From Clostridiales bacterium (GTDB lineage: Bacteria; Bacillota; Clostridia; Lachnospirales; Lachnospiraceae), in contig DUNO01000032.1 in assembly GCA_012839295.1 (NCBI GenBank), positions 1-60,256 of the forward strand: 60,256 nucleotides of DNA, read 5' to 3'. Of this stretch, positions 17,235 through 27,149 are shown in pieces (position 1 is the stretch's first letter; every line of letters begins with the position of its first letter). The notes beneath the pieces are model-generated. The model made no database searches and was not told where the DNA came from. It was given only the letters and a program-made list of their open reading frames with translations. Made by a program: the position numbers and the translations under genes.

Positions 17235-18659
17235 TTATATATGATTCTCCCAGGGAATTACATCCGAGGTATGGATAAGCCAAGTAAGCATTTGGTCCTT
17301 TAACCCGCAAATTATATCCCTGTATTCCGCTTTATAATAGAGATTATATTTTTCATCCGGATCTTCTTCCATATCATATAATTCGTTTTCTCCATTCGTA
17401 CGTATATTCAGCTTATACTTGGAGTTTCGGAGCATTGTCCCTCTGCAGCAGGAAGGCCGGTCATAGATTTGCTGCATCATCTTTGGATAATAGATGCTTC
17501 CCTCTTGCATAAACATGCTATATTTGGGACTTCCTTCAAAGGCATGTGGTTCCCTGGTATCATATCCGCCTTCGCAGTATACGGTTCTTTGCGGATCTCC
17601 TGCTGCACCCTGCAGCTGCTGTTTCAGGGAAATCCCAAATTGGTCATGGCAGATATCAATGCCCAGAATCTCAAACAGGGTCGGGAAGATGTCAAAGGTC
17701 TGGGTGAGCTCCTTCACCCTATGCCCCTTACAGTATCCCGGTACGCGCACGATAAGGGGCACTTTTGTTATATCGTCGTCAAAAGCATTCGGCCACTTTT
17801 CCACCAGACCGTAGTCCCCTGCCCAGTCACCATGGTCAGAGGAAAACACAACAATGGTATCCTCTGATAATCCTGTGGCATCGATCGCATCCAGCACTCT
17901 TCCAAACAGCATATCACTGTAAGTGCACATACCAAGATAGACCGCATGTATTTTTCTGAAGACCATTTCATCCGTATCTCCAAGCTCACGGTATTTTCGG
18001 ATCAATTCCTGAAATTCCGGTTTATTCTCCAAGTCCGGAGGTAAACAGGGCGGCAGCTTGCCCGGATCGTACATATTTTGGTACTGCTCCGTTAAGAAAT
18101 ATGGGGCATGGGGATAAAAGGTTGGAAGGAAAATAAAGAAGGGCTTATCTCCCTGCTTATAATTTTTTATTACCTCCACCGCTTCATTTACACATTTCGT
18201 ATCACTGATCTCCTCCAGCCTCCCATCCGGCAGAGGGTCGAAATACATCTTATAGTCCTTGGTGTCTTCCGGCAAAACCTTCTTTTTTGACATTACTGAG
18301 AGGTCATATTGCAGCTCCTGGCTAAAATCAACGCACTCTGCATATACTTCATCACTAAACATGTGATTTTTTCCATAGATATGTGTCTCATAGCCTGCCT
18401 GCTTCAGATAACGCATAAAGTTCGGATGTTCTGTCTGTAAAAAATAACGCAGTGTGCGGAAGCCTTCTACATGAGGATACCAGCCGGTCATCAGGGAGCA
18501 CCTGGAGGCGACACATACCGGATGGGTTGTATAATTATTTTCAAATAAGGTTCCCTCGGACGCCAGCCGGTCAAAGTTTGGCGTCTTAACGTATTGATTC
18601 CCATAGCAGGATAAGCTTTTTGCCCTCATCTCATCCGGAAAGAAAAATACTACATTCAT
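17235..18659 (-). CDS. Cytoplasmic type I sulfatase (Cys type)
   Basis: This 474-residue sulfatase carries CVASR at 49-53 followed by CSLMTG; C49 is the formylglycine precursor. The motif is C-X-A-S-R rather than the commonest C-X-P-S/A-R, still within the sulfatase pattern. Metal-binding segments are FPDE (7-10) and SSDHGDWAGDYGLVEK. No signal peptide is present, so it works on imported sugars. It lies 132 bp downstream of the lipoprotein gene of the second ABC importer and may be cotranscribed with it; the gap holds only a weak AAGGGCTGTT/AACAGCCTT dyad. It differs greatly from the other two sulfatases, which suggests a different sulfate position or sugar. Confidence 0.92.
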   Translation of the reverse strand: MNVVFFFPDEMRAKSLSCYGNQYVKTPNFDRLASEGTLFENNYTTHPVCVASRCSLMTGWYPHVEGFRTLRYFLQTEHPNFMRYLKQAGYETHIYGKNHMFSDEVYAECVDFSQELQYDLSVMSKKKVLPEDTKDYKMYFDPLPDGRLEEISDTKCVNEAVEVIKNYKQGDKPFFIFLPTFYPHAPYFLTEQYQNMYDPGKLPPCLPPDLENKPEFQELIRKYRELGDTDEMVFRKIHAVYLGMCTYSDMLFGRVLDAIDATGLSEDTIVVFSSDHGDWAGDYGLVEKWPNAFDDDITKVPLIVRVPGYCKGHRVKELTQTFDIFPTLFEILGIDICHDQFGISLKQQLQGAAGDPQRTVYCEGGYDTREPHAFEGSPKYSMFMQEGSIYYPKMMQQIYDRPSCCRGTMLRNSKYKLNIRTNGENELYDMEEDPDEKYNLYYKAEYRDIICGLKDQMLTWLIHTSDVIPWENHI

Positions 18660-18791
18660 AATCTCTTTCTCCTATTCACAACAACAAGGGCTGTTCTGCC
18701 AGAAAAGCATGTTACCATACACTCTTTCAAAACAGCCTTGCAGCATACTATCTCCAATCAGTCAAACAAAGCTTCCATAAATTCCAGCTTA

Positions 18792-20534
18792 TTATTCAGC
18801 CGTCATCCTGTCATAAGCCGTCTGTGAAATTCTTAAGAAATCTCCCAAGCCAATAATCTCAAACTCATTTAAATACTGCTTCCATATGGCATCATCCTTA
18901 GGGTCTAAATTACCAACTGCGAATTTAGCAATCGCTTCATTTGTATAATCATCAAGGTTATTCATAATATCATTGATTTCCTCCAACTCCTCCTCATTAT
19001 AGATTAAGGTTGCAATCGGATTCTTCGGTTCGTTATCCTTATATAAAATTGCCGTCTGTGCATTCAGGTATTCTCCCTGCTTCGGATCCCCGTTCCAGGC
19101 AGTATGCTCATTATGTATTGCATTGACAAAGGGACAATAATTCTGCCAATGGGTATTCTGCGGCAGCATCCAGATATTTTCGAGTACCGACAAGGTCGCT
19201 TCCGTTCCATAATAATCCTTTGTTCCGGCAGGAGGTGTCTCCCAGTTCACACCTTCAATTCCATATCTGGAAATCGTACTTGCCTCAAAACTGAGCATCA
19301 GGTCAAATAAACGGAATACTGCTTCGGGATGCTCGCAGGCGCTGGTTATGACTCCCCCTGCAGCAGGTGTTGCAGGCTGGCTTACCGCATAGGCCATTCC
19401 TTCCGGCCCTGTTAGCACATCGATACCGATATACCGGTTAATCACATCCTGGCTGGTCGCAACCAGACCAACGCCTAAGGACTGGAATGCGCCACAGATA
19501 TCATTTTCATCATTTACAATTTGCTTCAAGGATGCAAGATCCTGCGTAAAGGTTAATGAGCTTAACAGACCGGAGGTTGTTAAATCATTCAGATAGATCA
19601 TTGCATTCCTCCAGTCGTCAGTGACTGGAGCATATTCAATCGTTGCTCCATCCTCAGCAGTTAAGCGATGGAAGGTTGTATTATCAACACAAAATGATCC
19701 AATCAAATAATCATAGGCGGAATATACCGGATTTTCTGTAGTTCCTACATAAGCAATCTCATCCTGTTTACCGTTTCCATTCGGATCCCGGGTTGCAAAG
19801 GCCTCCAGAACTGCTTTAAATTCTTCCGTTGTAGTCGGAACCTCGAGATCTAATGCCTTTAGCCAGCCTTCATTGATCCATAGCTTTGATGTATAACGGT
19901 TTACGGTAGCCGGCCCAAATGCAGGCATATAGTATATATTCCCATCCGCTGAAGTCATCATCTGTTCAATACTGATGCCATCGGAAAATTCTTCAAACAA
20001 GGCTTTGGTATTCTCACCGTATTTGACAATATAATCATTCAATGCCACAACCTGGTCAGCTGAGCCGTAGCGGATGATATTATTCGTCGAGAAGGTATTC
20101 GCATTTACGCGTCCCACTCCGAGGTAGGCATCCGGAAGATTCGAATCCGATGCAAAAGCCAGCTGGACCTTCTGTGCAATATCTGCCTGGGGAATAACTT
20201 CAAATTCAATATTGATTCCCGATTTCTCCTCAAGCCACTTGGTGTAGTAATTCGTATTATAGTCCTCAACATTAGTATTTTGGGGCACTGCAAAAGTAAC
20301 CGTAATTGGTTCCGTTACAATCGGAAAAGTTCCTGCTTCCGTAACAATAGGATCCCACTCCCTTTCCCCATCCACGGTCTCCTGTGCCAGACTTTCTTTT
20401 TCTGCAGGGGTTGTTGTATTGTTCCCGGAATCTGAGGCAGTTTCCTTTTCACTGCCGGATTTCCCGCAGGCCATCAGTAAGGACGATACCATGCATACAA
20501 CCAAGACCATACTGACAAACTTCTTCATACTCAT
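18792..20534 (-). CDS. Extracellular sugar-binding lipoprotein (LplA/LipO type)
   Basis: This 580-residue protein has a lipoprotein signal peptide (MVLVVCMVSSLLMAC, lipobox cysteine about residue 23) and a Ser/Thr/Glu-rich linker before a large solute-binding domain. The length and the paired permeases place it in the LplABC/YtcQ-type group, whose members bind oligosaccharides from plant or host glycans. It is the third gene of the permease-permease-lipoprotein order, which is typical of this group. The YesM/YesN two-component genes lie upstream. Two start codons (20534 and 20528) are possible; GAGGAGG precedes both. Confidence 0.92.
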   Translation of the reverse strand: MSMKKFVSMVLVVCMVSSLLMACGKSGSEKETASDSGNNTTTPAEKESLAQETVDGEREWDPIVTEAGTFPIVTEPITVTFAVPQNTNVEDYNTNYYTKWLEEKSGINIEFEVIPQADIAQKVQLAFASDSNLPDAYLGVGRVNANTFSTNNIIRYGSADQVVALNDYIVKYGENTKALFEEFSDGISIEQMMTSADGNIYYMPAFGPATVNRYTSKLWINEGWLKALDLEVPTTTEEFKAVLEAFATRDPNGNGKQDEIAYVGTTENPVYSAYDYLIGSFCVDNTTFHRLTAEDGATIEYAPVTDDWRNAMIYLNDLTTSGLLSSLTFTQDLASLKQIVNDENDICGAFQSLGVGLVATSQDVINRYIGIDVLTGPEGMAYAVSQPATPAAGGVITSACEHPEAVFRLFDLMLSFEASTISRYGIEGVNWETPPAGTKDYYGTEATLSVLENIWMLPQNTHWQNYCPFVNAIHNEHTAWNGDPKQGEYLNAQTAILYKDNEPKNPIATLIYNEEELEEINDIMNNLDDYTNEAIAKFAVGNLDPKDDAIWKQYLNEFEIIGLGDFLRISQTAYDRMTAE

Positions 20535-20612
20535 AATCTTTCCTCCTCTAAATTTATTTTATCATTAACCGCAGTCCTTATTAAGACCGCAGTCAGAGCT
20601 CCTTTTGCCGGA

Positions 20613-21542
20613 TCATCCTTTGATTGCCCCAATCATTACTCCCTTTACAAAGTACTTTTGGACGAAGGGATATACACACCAAATTGGAATACAGGAGACC
20701 ATAATTAACGAATATTTTAAGGTTTCTACCAAATTATAATTAACGATTGAATCCGAGCTGACAACATCCGATGCATTTACTGTATTGGAAATCAAAACAT
20801 CCCTTAAAATCAGCTGCAAAGGATACAGGTTTTTATTTGTCAGATAAATGAATGCGTTAAAAAATGCATTCCAATGTGCAACCGCATAATATAACGCAAT
20901 AACTGCAATTACGGCTTTCGATAATGGAAGTGCCATTCTTATAAAAAACCGGAATTCGGAACAACCATCTACCTCTGCTGCCTCCCTGAGCTCATCCGGT
21001 AAATTGGTAGCAAAGAAAGTTCGGCAAATCACCATATTGTAAACGGAAATTGCTCCCGGAATGATCATCGCCCAGCGTGTATTATACATTCCCAAATCCT
21101 TGACCAACAGGAAATTAGGAATTAATCCTCCGTTAAAGATCATCGTAAAGGCAAACAGCATCATGATAACATTTCTGCCGGGCAGCTGCTTTCTGGACAG
21201 GGGATAAGCTGCGATGACAGTGACCACAACATTGATCAAGGTACCTACCACTGTATAAAATATGGTGTTGCCATAACCAATCAATATGTATTTGTCTTCA
21301 AATACTGCTTTATAACCCTCCAACGAAAAGTCTACCGGCCAGAACGTTATTTTACCGGCCGCTACTGCATCTCCGTCAGAAAAGGAATTTGCAATGACAT
21401 TAATAATAGGCACTGCTATGACAACAATAACCGCAAGCAAAATCAAGGTATTAATGAAATAAAATATTTTGTCTTCTTTCCCGATCGGCATCTTTGCACT
21501 AAGCACATGGGAAGAGTCTTCTATTTTCTTTGTTCCTGCCAT
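20613..21542 (-). CDS. ABC transporter permease, LplC/YtcP type
   Basis: This 309-residue permease has a charged N-terminus and six predicted membrane segments, the first at about 30-52. The EAA loop reads LREAAEVDGCSEFRFFIRMALPLS, and the protein ends KYFVKGVMIGAIKG. It is the second permease of the LplABC-like importer; it follows the LplB-like gene by 19 bp and precedes the lipoprotein gene. No ATPase gene is present. Confidence 0.93.
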   Translation of the reverse strand: MAGTKKIEDSSHVLSAKMPIGKEDKIFYFINTLILLAVIVVIAVPIINVIANSFSDGDAVAAGKITFWPVDFSLEGYKAVFEDKYILIGYGNTIFYTVVGTLINVVVTVIAAYPLSRKQLPGRNVIMMLFAFTMIFNGGLIPNFLLVKDLGMYNTRWAMIIPGAISVYNMVICRTFFATNLPDELREAAEVDGCSEFRFFIRMALPLSKAVIAVIALYYAVAHWNAFFNAFIYLTNKNLYPLQLILRDVLISNTVNASDVVSSDSIVNYNLVETLKYSLIMVSCIPIWCVYPFVQKYFVKGVMIGAIKG

Positions 21543-21561
21543 ATCAATATCTCTTCCTTTC

Positions 21562-22524
21562 CTAAAATAAGCCTGAGCCGCTAAGCTTCTTTGATAATTT
21601 ATTTGTCATTAAAATAAGGATTAGATTAATTACCGAATTGAAAAGCCCAATGGCCGTTGAATAACTGAAATCCGCATTACCCGTCAGACCAATTTTATAT
21701 GTATAAGTAGAGATTATTTCACTTGCTGCAATATTAAGGTCATTCTGCATTAAGTAGACCTTTTCAAATCCCAGGCTCATTACACGTCCCATGTTCAGGA
21801 TGATAAGTATGGATGCTGTCGGTATTACTGTCGGAAAGTCAATATATCTTACACGCTGAAACCGTGTCGCTCCATCTACGATTGCCGCCTCATGCTGTTC
21901 CGGATCTACCCCTGCTAATGCCGCCAGATAAATAATGGATGCCCACCCGGCACTTTGCCAGACAGTTGACCATACATATAAATGCTTAAATGCACTTTCT
22001 GACGCAAAGATATCCGGGACCACCTTGCCAAATAGCGCTGCTATAACCGCTACCAAACCACTTCGGGTATTAAACATCTGCATCATCATGCTGACAATAA
22101 CAACCGTTGATATAAAATGCGGCATATAGGACAGCAGCTGTGCTGCCTTTTTGAACTTCTGCCCCCTCACCGCATTCAAGGACAATGCTAAAATAATCGG
22201 GATAGGTATTTGTGCAAGAACAGCATAGAAGGAAGTCACAAACGTATTCCTAACAACCTCAATAAACTTATAGGAATTGAAGAACTTTATAAAATACTTA
22301 AAGCCTACCCACGAATCCCCCCATATGCCTTCCTTTGCATTAAACTTTTTAAATGCAAGCTGTAAACCCAGCATAGGATAATAATGAAATACCAATATGT
22401 AGATAATCGGTATCAGTAGCAATAAATAGAGCTGCCAGTAACGCTTTACAGCCAGACAAAAGCGTTCATTTTTTGTTTTACTGGTATATAAGCCCATTGG
22501 ACTATTTTTTTTATTACCATTCAT
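21562..22524 (-). CDS. ABC transporter permease, LplB/YteP type
   Basis: This 320-residue permease has six membrane helices; the first is YLLLLIPIIYILVFHYYPML (about 33-52), as in LplB and YteP. The EAA loop reads EQHEAAIVDGATRFQRVRYIDFPT. It is the first gene of the importer operon and is preceded by GAAGGAG. Cargo is unknown; relatives transport rhamnogalacturonan, mannan or other complex oligosaccharides. Confidence 0.93.
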   Translation of the reverse strand: MNGNKKNSPMGLYTSKTKNERFCLAVKRYWQLYLLLLIPIIYILVFHYYPMLGLQLAFKKFNAKEGIWGDSWVGFKYFIKFFNSYKFIEVVRNTFVTSFYAVLAQIPIPIILALSLNAVRGQKFKKAAQLLSYMPHFISTVVIVSMMMQMFNTRSGLVAVIAALFGKVVPDIFASESAFKHLYVWSTVWQSAGWASIIYLAALAGVDPEQHEAAIVDGATRFQRVRYIDFPTVIPTASILIILNMGRVMSLGFEKVYLMQNDLNIAASEIISTYTYKIGLTGNADFSYSTAIGLFNSVINLILILMTNKLSKKLSGSGLF

Positions 22525-22751
22525 CCATCCTTCTCCTTCATAACATCGAGTATTTTTTCCTTAGGCCTGAAATAAATATATCAACAAACAATCACATAAC
22601 ATATAGTCAATCTTCCAATTTTAATGTAATATTGCACAATTCAATCTTTTATTTAAAATATTTTTTATGCACATGTGATATAATCCATATTTATTAAAAA
22701 ATTGTACATATCCTCTGGCTTTTATAGCCTGGCTTTATTAATGCATAAAAA
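22525..22751. other. AT-rich promoter region of the LplBCA-like operon
   Basis: This 227-bp stretch should hold the operon promoter and a response-regulator site. A minus-strand TTGACT at about 22597-22602 is the best -35 candidate but no good -10 follows at normal spacing, as is common for activator-dependent promoters. I see no gene in it. Confidence 0.3.
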
Positions 22752-22829
22752 AACTTCCGGTATCTGAAGTGCACCCAGAAGTTCAGTGTTTTAAATGCAA
22801 CACTTGGTGTACCTCAGATACCGGAAGTT
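22752..22829 (-). terminator. Long hairpin terminator after the sensor kinase gene
   Basis: AACTTCCGGTATCTGA (22752-22767) pairs perfectly with TCAGATACCGGAAGTT (22814-22829). Inside it GTGCACC/GGTGTAC and AGTGTT/AACACT extend the stem to about 78 bases overall. On the minus strand it is followed by TTTTTTT. It is 26 bp beyond the kinase stop and insulates it from the ABC operon. Confidence 0.88.
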
Positions 22830-22854
22830 AAAAGCTCTCTATCTTTATGGATTT

Positions 22855-24603
22855 CTATCTATTTTCTTCTGCCTGTGAATTTTTATCATCCTGGATTCGC
22901 CCGTCAGCAAGCAACGGAACAATGAAAGTAATGATAGTTCCCTCTCCCTCCTTACTTTCTATTTCTAATCCATAGGCATCTCCGTAATATAATTTAATTC
23001 TTTGATTAATATTTACCAAAGAGATCCCTTTAGGTGAAAAGTCCTGGATGCTTTCAGCCAGTCTTTTCTTTTGCCTTTCCAGTGTTTTTTCAGGCATTCC
23101 TGCTCCATTATCACTTACCAGAATCCGCAATAAATCCCCTTCCTTCTTCCCAGTAATGATAACCTCCAGTTGACCCTTCACTCCCCCTCCGCCATAGGTT
23201 AGCGCATTCTCTATAATAGGCTGTATTAACTGCCTCAGTATTTTATAATCACATAGTTCGTCATCAACATCATAGGACACGGCAAATTTATTATGGTATC
23301 GGATATTCATGATATAAATATATTGCTCAATAATCTGGAATTCTTTGAAAATATTAATGTATTCCTCCGGATGATAGGCATACCTTATTAAAGAGCTTAA
23401 GCCTTCCGACATGGCTTCAATATTCTCTTCGCCGCTCTCTATCGCCAAAGTCCTTATGGAATTTAGCGTATTATAAATAAAGTGTGCATTAATCTGTTTC
23501 CGCAGCACATAAAGCTCCTGCTCCTGTTTTTTCAATTCCGCTTCATAAAGCTGCTGCTGGGTATTGAAAACCCGTCTGCTATAGTCCTCCAGACGATCCA
23601 ATAGCGCATTGATATCTCCCACCAGGGAGTTAATATCCGGACTTTTTGTTCCTACCAGACGTTCACGCAAAGTCTGGTTTCCCATTTGCTTCATTTCCTG
23701 AATCAGTAAATGAATCGGCTTTAATATGGTCTGGTTTGTAACAAAAACGCTAAGGAAGAAAAAGGCTACAATCAAAAGAATAAAGATAATTGCCATATAT
23801 AAAAAAGACCGTGCATAAGGCATGAGCAGCTCTTTATCCAGCGCTGTAACCAGTAAAAAATCACTGTTTGAGATCACGCTTTTTTTCTGGTAGCTGTGCT
23901 CCTCATTGATTAAATCCAGACTCGCCAAATCCTTGTTTTCATAATCTCTGTTATTCGCAACCAATACCTTATTGTTTGTTTGATCCGCTATTATAATTTC
24001 CAGATTTGCCAGACCCTCGTAAACTGAAAACTCCGACCTGATATGCGTATCCTTTGAAAGAAGAATAGCCATTCCAAGTTTCTTAACATTCCAGTCCGAA
24101 GCAGAATAGACTGTAGCACTGACTCCGATATAAGGAATGCCGTTCAACATAGTATAGAAAAAAGTATTCTGCCTTGCATCATCTTTATGGTCCTGATACA
24201 ACCTCTTTGCCTCTTTATTATCAATACTTATTTCATACTGATAATCAAAGCCATCCCTGTCATAAAGTATGATACTGTCCAAATACTGATTATTTTCAAT
24301 GATACTTTTAATCAGGGAATAAACATTGGTATCAGTTTTATACCTCTTTCCGTAATTATCTTCCTCCAAAAACTGGTAAACCCTATTCTGGAAGGAAATT
24401 GTATCTGCCGACCTTATCAAGGTATCTGCATAATCATTCAAATCCTGTGATACCCTGCCCATGATAAATTCCAGATTTGTAACTGCATTATCTGTCGTAA
24501 TATTAATAACCGATCCATAATATCCAAATAATGTCATGAGATTTATCGTTCCCAATACAAACATAATAATGAGATAATTTCGTTTTAGGGTATTATTCTT
24601 CAT
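22855..24603 (-). CDS. YesM-type sensor histidine kinase
   Basis: This 582-residue membrane kinase has a first helix at about 10-30, an extracellular sensor domain to about 275, a second helix (FLYMAIIFILLIVAFFFL), a HAMP segment and a His_kinase (YesM-like) domain. The phosphorylated histidine is H374 in QINAHFIYNTLNSI, where the usual P before H is A. The ATP-binding boxes are NALTYGGGG, DNGAGMP and GISLVNINQRI. It overlaps the response-regulator gene by four bases (ATGA), so the pair is translationally coupled. The likely role is to sense an extracellular sugar or its binding protein and activate the neighbouring importer and sulfatase genes. Confidence 0.94.
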   Translation of the reverse strand: MKNNTLKRNYLIIMFVLGTINLMTLFGYYGSVINITTDNAVTNLEFIMGRVSQDLNDYADTLIRSADTISFQNRVYQFLEEDNYGKRYKTDTNVYSLIKSIIENNQYLDSIILYDRDGFDYQYEISIDNKEAKRLYQDHKDDARQNTFFYTMLNGIPYIGVSATVYSASDWNVKKLGMAILLSKDTHIRSEFSVYEGLANLEIIIADQTNNKVLVANNRDYENKDLASLDLINEEHSYQKKSVISNSDFLLVTALDKELLMPYARSFLYMAIIFILLIVAFFFLSVFVTNQTILKPIHLLIQEMKQMGNQTLRERLVGTKSPDINSLVGDINALLDRLEDYSRRVFNTQQQLYEAELKKQEQELYVLRKQINAHFIYNTLNSIRTLAIESGEENIEAMSEGLSSLIRYAYHPEEYINIFKEFQIIEQYIYIMNIRYHNKFAVSYDVDDELCDYKILRQLIQPIIENALTYGGGGVKGQLEVIITGKKEGDLLRILVSDNGAGMPEKTLERQKKRLAESIQDFSPKGISLVNINQRIKLYYGDAYGLEIESKEGEGTIITFIVPLLADGRIQDDKNSQAEENR

Positions 24604-25349
24604 AGAAGTTCCTTACTTCCTGCAGCATTTTTACGCAGAGCTGTCGGGGAGGAATGATAACTGCGCTGAAACAGACGACAAAAATAAAAGTAATCATCAT
24701 ACCCGCTTAATACGGCTATTTCCTTAACTGATTTTGATGTTTGAAGCAGAAGCTTCCTGGCATATTCCATCCGAATCTTAATCATATAATTTACAAAGGT
24801 CGTATTTAAATAACGGTTGAAATAAGAACATAAGGTATTGGAAGATATATTAAATTTTTCACTTATATCGGAAAGGGAATATTTCTCCTGAAGATTTAGG
24901 TTTAGATAGTTAAGTATAGCGTTGAATTTTTCACTGCAAACAATAGGCTCAATGGTTTCTTCTTTAAATTTTTCAGATAACCTCTGATGGATCCGAATAA
25001 AAAGAGCTTCATAATCATTCTTTGTTACCGGCTTCAGCAGATAATCAAACGCATCAAGCTGTAAGGATTTGCGCAGATAACGGTAATCATCAAAGGCACT
25101 GATGAGAATATATTCTGCTTTCGAATGTTTTTCCTTTAACCGCTCAATCAATTCCAGCCCATTAATAAACGGCATCATAATATCTGTAAATATAACATGC
25201 GGTTGCAGCCGGTCAATTTCTTCTATGGCTTTTAGCGGATTCGTATTCATCCCGACAAGTTCGAAATTATTTTCAACCCATGCAATCTCAGCTTTATAAT
25301 TTGCCAGTGCCATCGGTTCATCATCCACCATATATACCCGATAAATCAT
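24600..25349 (-). CDS. AraC-type response regulator (YesN-like), short form
   Basis: This 249-residue protein has a receiver domain at 1-120 (acidic D9/D10, phosphoacceptor D56 in IFTDIMMP, K at about 107 in LLKPVTK) and an AraC/XylS double helix-turn-helix at about 145-245 (LSDISEKFNISSNTLCSYFNR and VKEIAVLSGYDDYFYFCRLF). It lacks the long middle region found in typical YesN proteins such as the 533-residue one at 36439. It is the partner of the kinase with which it overlaps. Targets are probably the LplBCA-like operon and perhaps the divergent sulfatase gene. Confidence 0.94.
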   Translation of the reverse strand: MIYRVYMVDDEPMALANYKAEIAWVENNFELVGMNTNPLKAIEEIDRLQPHVIFTDIMMPFINGLELIERLKEKHSKAEYILISAFDDYRYLRKSLQLDAFDYLLKPVTKNDYEALFIRIHQRLSEKFKEETIEPIVCSEKFNAILNYLNLNLQEKYSLSDISEKFNISSNTLCSYFNRYLNTTFVNYMIKIRMEYARKLLLQTSKSVKEIAVLSGYDDYFYFCRLFQRSYHSSPTALRKNAAGSKELL

Positions 25350-25392
25350 ATAGCAATCCCCCTTTTACATATTGATAAGCATAATCTCATAG

Positions 25393-25420
25393 TCATATTA
25401 TACTAAGTTTTATAATATGA
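25393..25420. promoter_or_regulatory. Palindrome between the response-regulator and sulfatase 3 genes
   Basis: TCATATTATA (25393-25402) and TATAATATGA (25411-25420) are perfect inverted arms around 8 bases. The arms contain TATAAT/ATTATA hexamers that could be -10 elements in either direction. It lies in the 262-bp divergent region and may be an operator. Nothing else is clear in 25350-25611 apart from the sulfatase ribosome site GGAAGGGTGG. Confidence 0.4.
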
Positions 25421-25611
25421 CAAGATAATTTTATACCATTTGACGAGTGCTTTTTTTCTCTGCCTGTTTCCCTCTTGTAAAATAATCCATATCTTATATG
25501 ATATTGTCAATATGAATCTCTGCCCTCCTGCTGTACACTGTAAACAAACAAATAAAAAATGTGCTTTGCAATATTATTCGTGCAAAGCAGCATTAGGAAG
25601 GGTGGACTTAT

Positions 25612-27072
25612 ATGAAACAGCCTGATGTTTTAGTTTTTATGAGCGATCAGCATAGCCCGGATTTTTCAGGATGGGGAAAGGTATCGGTGGACACGCCGAA
25701 TCTGTCCCGGCTCCGGTCAGACGGGTTATCTTTTGAGAATGCATATACCTCTTGTCCATTATGTGTCCCAGCCAGAATGTCTATGATGTCCGGTCTTCTG
25801 CCCTCAAGAACCGGTGTATTTACCAACGAGGATACCATCTCTGATATTACTCCCTGTTTTACCCATCTTCTGGTGGAAGCAGGTTACGAAACCGTGTTAA
25901 TTGGCCGGATGCATTTCGTGGGCAGGGATCAACGGCACGGATTTACGAAAAGGCTCGCCCCTGACATGACACCGGTTACTTGGAACCGTCCATGGGAGAA
26001 ATTACGGGAGGAACGCGGAAAGCTGGCCCCTACCTATGGTGAACCCTTTTGTACTTCCGTTGTAGGAGCAGGGGAATCACCTGTTATAAATTATGATAAA
26101 ATGGTGGTGCAGACCGCCCTCAACTACCTGTCAGAAGAGCATAAAAAGCCACAATTTATCGTTGTTGGCACCTATGGGCCACATTTTCCTTATGTCGGCA
26201 GACCGGATTTATATATGAAATATCTGGAACGGGTAAAAACCCCAAACTTCTTTGAAAAAATGCCGGATTATCTGGAAGGCTTGGAATTGCTGGATAAACG
26301 CATCAAAAGAGATGTGCCTGAAGCAGTGGTCAAAGGAGCCTTAGCCGCATACTGCAGTCTGATTGAGATCATGGATAACCAAACCGGACAGGTGAGGCGA
26401 AGCTTTGAAGCCTTTACCAAAAAACGGGATCGGGAGCATGTCTTTTGTTATCTCTCCGATCATGGAGACCAGGCTGGCGAGCGGCGTATTTTCGGAAAGC
26501 AGACCTTTTTCGAAAAATCAGCCAGGATACCTATGATTTTTGAAGGTAGCAGAATCAAAAATGGAGAGTTGATTCAGGAGCCGGTCAGCATCCTGGATAT
26601 CGGCCCGACCCTATGCAGCATGGCAGGTATTACATATGACATTAAAACTGACGGCAAAGATCTTTCTCCTTGTCTGAACGGTGAAGCGTCTCCGGATCCT
26701 GATAGAGTTGTAATCAGCCAGTTCATGGAATCCTTGGATCAGATGTATTACTACGGATATATGCTGCGGTATCGGCAATATAAATATATCTCCTATCACA
26801 GATATGAGGACAAAGAGATGCTTTTTGACCTGGCGCAGGATCCGGAGGAGGCTGTAAATATCGCAAAAGAGCATCCGGAATTTATCCAATGGTTATCCGG
26901 CAGGACAAATTCCATCTGTATTGCAGAGCAGGTTGAGAAGGAGCAGAAAGAGCATGCCCGTAATGCGACCCTCTTCCGGAAATATGAGGAGGCCATAGGT
27001 CCGGATGACAGTGAGCGTTGGAACCAAAATCCACCGAATGCCAGAGGGGATCTGGTTATTTATGCAGGATAA
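25612..27072 (+). CDS. Cytoplasmic type I sulfatase (Cys type)
   Basis: This 486-residue sulfatase carries CVPAR at 51-55 followed by MSMMSG; C51 is the formylglycine precursor. The metal-binding segments are MSDQH (10-14) and LSDHGDQAGERRIFGKQTFFE. It is one of the few plus-strand genes in this region and stands alone between a two-component system and a decayed sulfatase copy. There is no signal peptide. It diverges from the response-regulator gene and may be controlled by it. Sulfate position and sugar are unknown. The downstream remnant at 27150-27490 resembles its middle and C-terminal parts. Confidence 0.92.
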   Translation: MKQPDVLVFMSDQHSPDFSGWGKVSVDTPNLSRLRSDGLSFENAYTSCPLCVPARMSMMSGLLPSRTGVFTNEDTISDITPCFTHLLVEAGYETVLIGRMHFVGRDQRHGFTKRLAPDMTPVTWNRPWEKLREERGKLAPTYGEPFCTSVVGAGESPVINYDKMVVQTALNYLSEEHKKPQFIVVGTYGPHFPYVGRPDLYMKYLERVKTPNFFEKMPDYLEGLELLDKRIKRDVPEAVVKGALAAYCSLIEIMDNQTGQVRRSFEAFTKKRDREHVFCYLSDHGDQAGERRIFGKQTFFEKSARIPMIFEGSRIKNGELIQEPVSILDIGPTLCSMAGITYDIKTDGKDLSPCLNGEASPDPDRVVISQFMESLDQMYYYGYMLRYRQYKYISYHRYEDKEMLFDLAQDPEEAVNIAKEHPEFIQWLSGRTNSICIAEQVEKEQKEHARNATLFRKYEEAIGPDDSERWNQNPPNARGDLVIYAG

Positions 27073-27149
27073 GCCAGATTAAAAAAGCCTGAAATGGAGG
27101 AGGATACAAAACTGCCGATTCCGATACAATAAAGCTTAGAGACACTGAT

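Noticed and set aside
18660-18791. Terminator between the second ABC lipoprotein and sulfatase 2
   Set aside because: The AAGGGCTGTT/AACAGCCTT pair is bulged, widely spaced and lacks a U-tract, so cotranscription is just as likely.
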